DNA from: Flavobacterium saliperosum
Lineage (GTDB): Bacteria; Bacteroidota; Bacteroidia; Flavobacteriales; Flavobacteriaceae
NCBI RefSeq assembly: GCF_900100625.1
Contig: NZ_FMTY01000009.1
Span: 1 to 61,332 of the forward strand
DNA length: 61,332 nucleotides
Direction: 5' to 3'
Below, piece after piece: positions 59,130 through 61,332 of this stretch. The notes beneath the pieces were generated by a model. It saw only the letters and a list, made by a program, of their open reading frames with translations, did no database searches and was not told the DNA's origin. Each line of letters opens with the position of its first letter. Within the stretch, counting starts at the first letter, position 1. The position numbers were made by a program, and so were the translations under genes.

Positions 59130-59603
59130 ATGAAAAAATTAGTTTTATTAGTGCTTTTAGGCACATTCCTTTCATGTAATGGTCAGGAAAAGAAAAAAGA
59201 AACGAGTTCCGTTGCAACACCAACCATCAAAGACGAATGGAAAGAAAAACTGACTCCGGAACAATACGAAGTGCTGAGAGAAAAAGGCACGGAAAGACCT
59301 TTTACGGGTGAATACTGGAAACATTTTGAAAAAGGAACATACGTTTGTGCCGCATGTCAAAATCCACTATTCACTTCCGATGCCAAATTTGACTCCGATT
59401 GCGGCTGGCCCTCATTCGATCAGGCCATTAAAGGTTCTGTGAAATATACCAACGACAATAGTCTGGGCATGGAACGCATCGAAGTTACCTGCGCTAAATG
59501 TGATGGTCATTTAGGCCACGTATTTGATGACGGACCGGTAAAAACAACCGGTAAACGCTTTTGTACCAATTCGGTATCCATTAAATTCATTCCGAAAAAA
59601 TAA
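59130..59603 (+). CDS. msrB: Methionine-R-sulfoxide reductase, lipoprotein form
   Basis: This 157-residue MsrB has a lipoprotein signal ([11 protein letters not shown], Cys16) and a short linker before the catalytic domain. Zinc-binding CxxC pairs (CAACQ, CAKCD) and the catalytic Cys in [11 protein letters not shown] are intact, along with [10 protein letters not shown] and [11 protein letters not shown]. It repairs oxidised Met in envelope proteins, while the next gene encodes a cytoplasmic partner. It starts 6 bases after the hydrolase. Confidence 0.96.
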   Translation: MKKLVLLVLLGTFLSCNGQEKKKETSSVATPTIKDEWKEKLTPEQYEVLREKGTERPFTGEYWKHFEKGTYVCAACQNPLFTSDAKFDSDCGWPSFDQAIKGSVKYTNDNSLGMERIEVTCAKCDGHLGHVFDDGPVKTTGKRFCTNSVSIKFIPKK

Positions 59604-59608
59604 TTATT

Positions 59609-60001
59609 ATGAGTTATCCTGTAGAAAAATCAGAAGAAGAGTGGAAAGCCGAATTAGGCGAAGAAAAATACCGAATCCTCCGTCAAAAAGGCACCGAATA
59701 TCCACACACCGGCGAATACAACCTGCTTTTTGAAAACGGGACATACTGTTGTGGCGGTTGCGGAGAGCCTTTATTTGAAAGCAACTCCAAATTTGACGGA
59801 CATTGCGGCTGGCCTTCCTTTGACGAATCGATTCCGGGCAAAGTGGAATACATAAAAGACACTTCACATGGCATGTTGCGTACCGAAATTTTATGTTCAA
59901 AATGTGGCGGACATCTCGGTCATGTTTTCAACGACGGACCTACAAAAACGGGTGTACGATATTGTGTAAATTCCCTATCTTTATATTTCCGTAAAAAATA
60001 A
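59609..60001 (+). CDS. msrB: Methionine-R-sulfoxide reductase, cytoplasmic form
   Basis: This 130-residue MsrB has no signal, so it should act in the cytoplasm. It keeps both zinc CxxC pairs (CGGCG, CSKCG), [21 protein letters not shown] and the catalytic Cys in [11 protein letters not shown]. It lies 5 bases after the lipoprotein MsrB; the two are paralogues, presumably from tandem duplication followed by re-targeting. Confidence 0.96.
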   Translation: MSYPVEKSEEEWKAELGEEKYRILRQKGTEYPHTGEYNLLFENGTYCCGGCGEPLFESNSKFDGHCGWPSFDESIPGKVEYIKDTSHGMLRTEILCSKCGGHLGHVFNDGPTKTGVRYCVNSLSLYFRKK

Positions 60002-60004
60002 AAC

Positions 60005-60646
60005 ATGGATTTATTTGAAGAACAGATTGATTGGGTTGCGAATTTAGAACCACTTATAGCAAAATATCAAGGCAAAAAACATCCGTTAGAGTATCAGAAC
60101 ACCTATCAATTAATGGTAATGGTAATTCTGTCGGCTCAGGATTCCGATGCCAATATCAACAAAATTGCGCCAACCCTATTCCAGGAATTTCCAAATTTAG
60201 AAAGCCTGTCCGCATCCAATATCGATTCGCTGATTCCTCATATTTCCAAAGTGCGGAACTTCGGAACCAAAGCAAGTTGGTTAATTGAAATTGCTCAATT
60301 ACTCAAAGAAGACAAAAATATTCCGCAAACTATGGACAGTCTGGTAGCATTAAAAGGTATCGGAAGAAAATCGGCCAACGTAATTATGCGGGAATCCAAC
60401 GTCGCTGCCGAAGGCATTATCGCTGATTTGCACGTAATTAGAGTTGCTCCAAGAATAGGATTAATCTCCGAATCCAAAGACGGAAACAAGGTCGAAAAAC
60501 AACTGATGCAGGTTTTACCTAAAGAAATCTGGGGAGAAATCGGTATGGCCATTTCGTTTTTAGGAAGAGAAATTTGCAGACCAACCAATCCAAAATGTGA
60601 TATTTGTCCGGTTAATTTTTGCTGTTCTTACCACAAAAACTTATAG
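60005..60646 (+). CDS. nth: Endonuclease III-type DNA glycosylase
   Basis: This 213-residue protein is a HhH-GPD glycosylase. The helix-hairpin-helix is LKGIGRKSANVIM with catalytic Lys122, and the catalytic Asp141 is in IADLHVIRV. The [4Fe-4S] cluster loop CRPTNPKCDICPVNFCC fits the C-x6-C-x2-C-x5-C spacing. It removes oxidised pyrimidines. It starts 3 bases after the second msrB, so an oxidative-damage operon is likely. Confidence 0.95.
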   Translation: MDLFEEQIDWVANLEPLIAKYQGKKHPLEYQNTYQLMVMVILSAQDSDANINKIAPTLFQEFPNLESLSASNIDSLIPHISKVRNFGTKASWLIEIAQLLKEDKNIPQTMDSLVALKGIGRKSANVIMRESNVAAEGIIADLHVIRVAPRIGLISESKDGNKVEKQLMQVLPKEIWGEIGMAISFLGREICRPTNPKCDICPVNFCCSYHKNL

Positions 60647-60746
60647 ACCAAGAACTTTACAAAACACCAAATCGCTAAAAATCAGGAAGTTATTTTTTTT
60701 TTTTTTATTTCTTAGAGCGAATGGTTGTTTTTTATTGCTATACGTC

Positions 60747-60798
60747 GTTCCCGTGTTCCGTTCTACTTCGTGCCACTCCACCCGGGGCTAGAAAGGAA
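60747..60798. repeat. Second copy of the 52-base interspersed element
   Basis: It matches 48277-48329 at roughly three of four bases, sharing gttcccgt.ttccgtt at the left and ccggggctag..aggaa at the right. The gap 60647-61015 holds otherwise only a poly-T tract, an inverted repeat and the rRNA terminator. Confidence 0.65.
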
Positions 60799-60835
60799 TC
60801 CATTTACGTTTTCAGGAGTTTAAAGGATAAAAAAA

Positions 60836-60877
60836 CACGAATTCACGAATTAATTGAAATAAATTCGTGAATTCGTG
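60836..60877. repeat. Inverted repeat cacgaattcacgaatt
   Basis: The arms CACGAATTCACGAATT and AATTCGTGAATTCGTG flank a 9-10 base AT loop, a stem of 16 bp. It lacks a T-run and lies downstream of the rRNA operon and the endonuclease gene, which converge here. Confidence 0.75.
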
Positions 60878-60978
60878 GCTAAGAATCTGTCTAAAATCTC
60901 TATTTTCACTCTATTACAAAGCCACAACAGTAGATTTCACTTTATTTTTCTCAAAAACAAAAACGGTTATAAAACAAA

Positions 60979-61008
60979 AAACCCCTCATTGTTAAATGAA
61001 GGGTTTTC
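60979..61008 (-). terminator. Terminator of the rRNA operon
   Basis: The stem AAAACCCCTCATT / AATGAAGGGTTTT has a three-to-four-base loop immediately past the 5S end. On the minus strand a U-rich run follows. Confidence 0.8.
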
Positions 61009-61015
61009 AAAAGAA

Positions 61016-61123
<108 letters not shown>

Positions 61124-61271
61124 GAGGTTAAATTGCTTTAGGCAATTTTCCAATTATTAATTATCAATTATACATTGTTAATTATCAATTGAACAATATC
61201 TTAACATACTGAGATAAAGAAGTATTTAGTTGTATTAGAAAGTTTCTTCCCCCGATTGCTCGGGGGAGGAC

Positions 61272-61332
61272 GTACATAAGCTTACGGGTTATTAGTACTA
61301 CTCGACTATGACATTACTGCCTTTACATCTAT
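61272..61332 (-). rRNA. rrl: 23S ribosomal RNA, 3' end only
   Basis: The minus strand enters at the right edge and reads GTCGAGTAGTACTAATAACC then CGTAAGCTTATGTACG, the conserved 23S 3' terminus. The gene continues beyond the window. Between it and 5S, a hairpin CCCCCGA/TCGGGGG (61252-61269) is a likely processing stem; no tRNA lies in the spacer. Confidence 0.93.

Noticed and set aside
61130..61270. tRNA gene in the 23S-5S spacer
   Set aside because: No cloverleaf or T-loop sequence; only AT-rich spacer and a processing hairpin.

Overview
The window looks like a chromosomal segment of a Flavobacterium-type member of the Bacteroidetes. The evidence is genes typical of that group (porQ of the type IX secretion system, a T9SS C-terminal sorting domain, DUF2490, DUF2200, a CAL67264-type small membrane protein), many TANNTTTG promoter boxes, lipoprotein signals, and the 3' end of an rRNA operon (23S end and 5S, minus strand) at the right edge. 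No species can be named from the sequence alone.

Left accessory end (1-4100). A 43-bp tandem repeat at the edge is followed by four AT-rich gene cassettes separated by five long, imperfectly palindromic, GC-richer sites. Each site runs from AAC, through a bulged hairpin, to CGGGACGTT. The first bases of each complete cassette are the reverse complement of the bases just before AAC in that same cassette's own closing site. That is the signature of integron attC sites. I read this as an integron-like cassette array without an integrase in view. Cargo: a ParD/ParE toxin-antitoxin pair; a Cys-rich secreted protein with a tiny two-helix membrane protein; a DUF3592-like membrane protein; and a secreted protein of unknown function. 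This is the most interesting part of the window.

4.1-16 kb holds small, partly variable genes. They include a TetR regulator divergent from a beta-carbonic anhydrase cluster, a DUF2975/Xre pair, an MpaB-like oxygenase, small membrane proteins, a CDF metal transporter and a Gmad2 lipoprotein. There is also a decayed slipin gene (7984-8160) and a 21-bp minisatellite with heptad coding potential (15725-15946).

16-44 kb is mostly housekeeping: holA, an HsdR-N domain protein, a glycosyltransferase, an OmpA lipoprotein, a pcrA-orf-tsaC-like operon, an M1 peptidase, a diphthine-ammonia-ligase-like ATPase, a TlpA thioredoxin, recG, bestrophin, an AlgI-type O-acyltransferase with an SGNH-like partner, an AraC/DUF779/aldehyde dehydrogenase module with a visible AraC-type operator, a proline iminopeptidase-like lipoprotein, and pheT.

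44-61.3 kb holds a fasciclin protein, a 5'-truncated T9SS cargo gene, rpsA, a YciF-like protein, a nucleoside permease, cmk, porQ, lon, a UMF1-type MFS protein, an M48 lipoprotein peptidase, and a tight operon of alpha/beta hydrolase, two msrB genes and an endonuclease III homologue. It ends with the minus-strand 5S and 23S rRNA ends. Several short interspersed repeats sit in the intergenic stretches.
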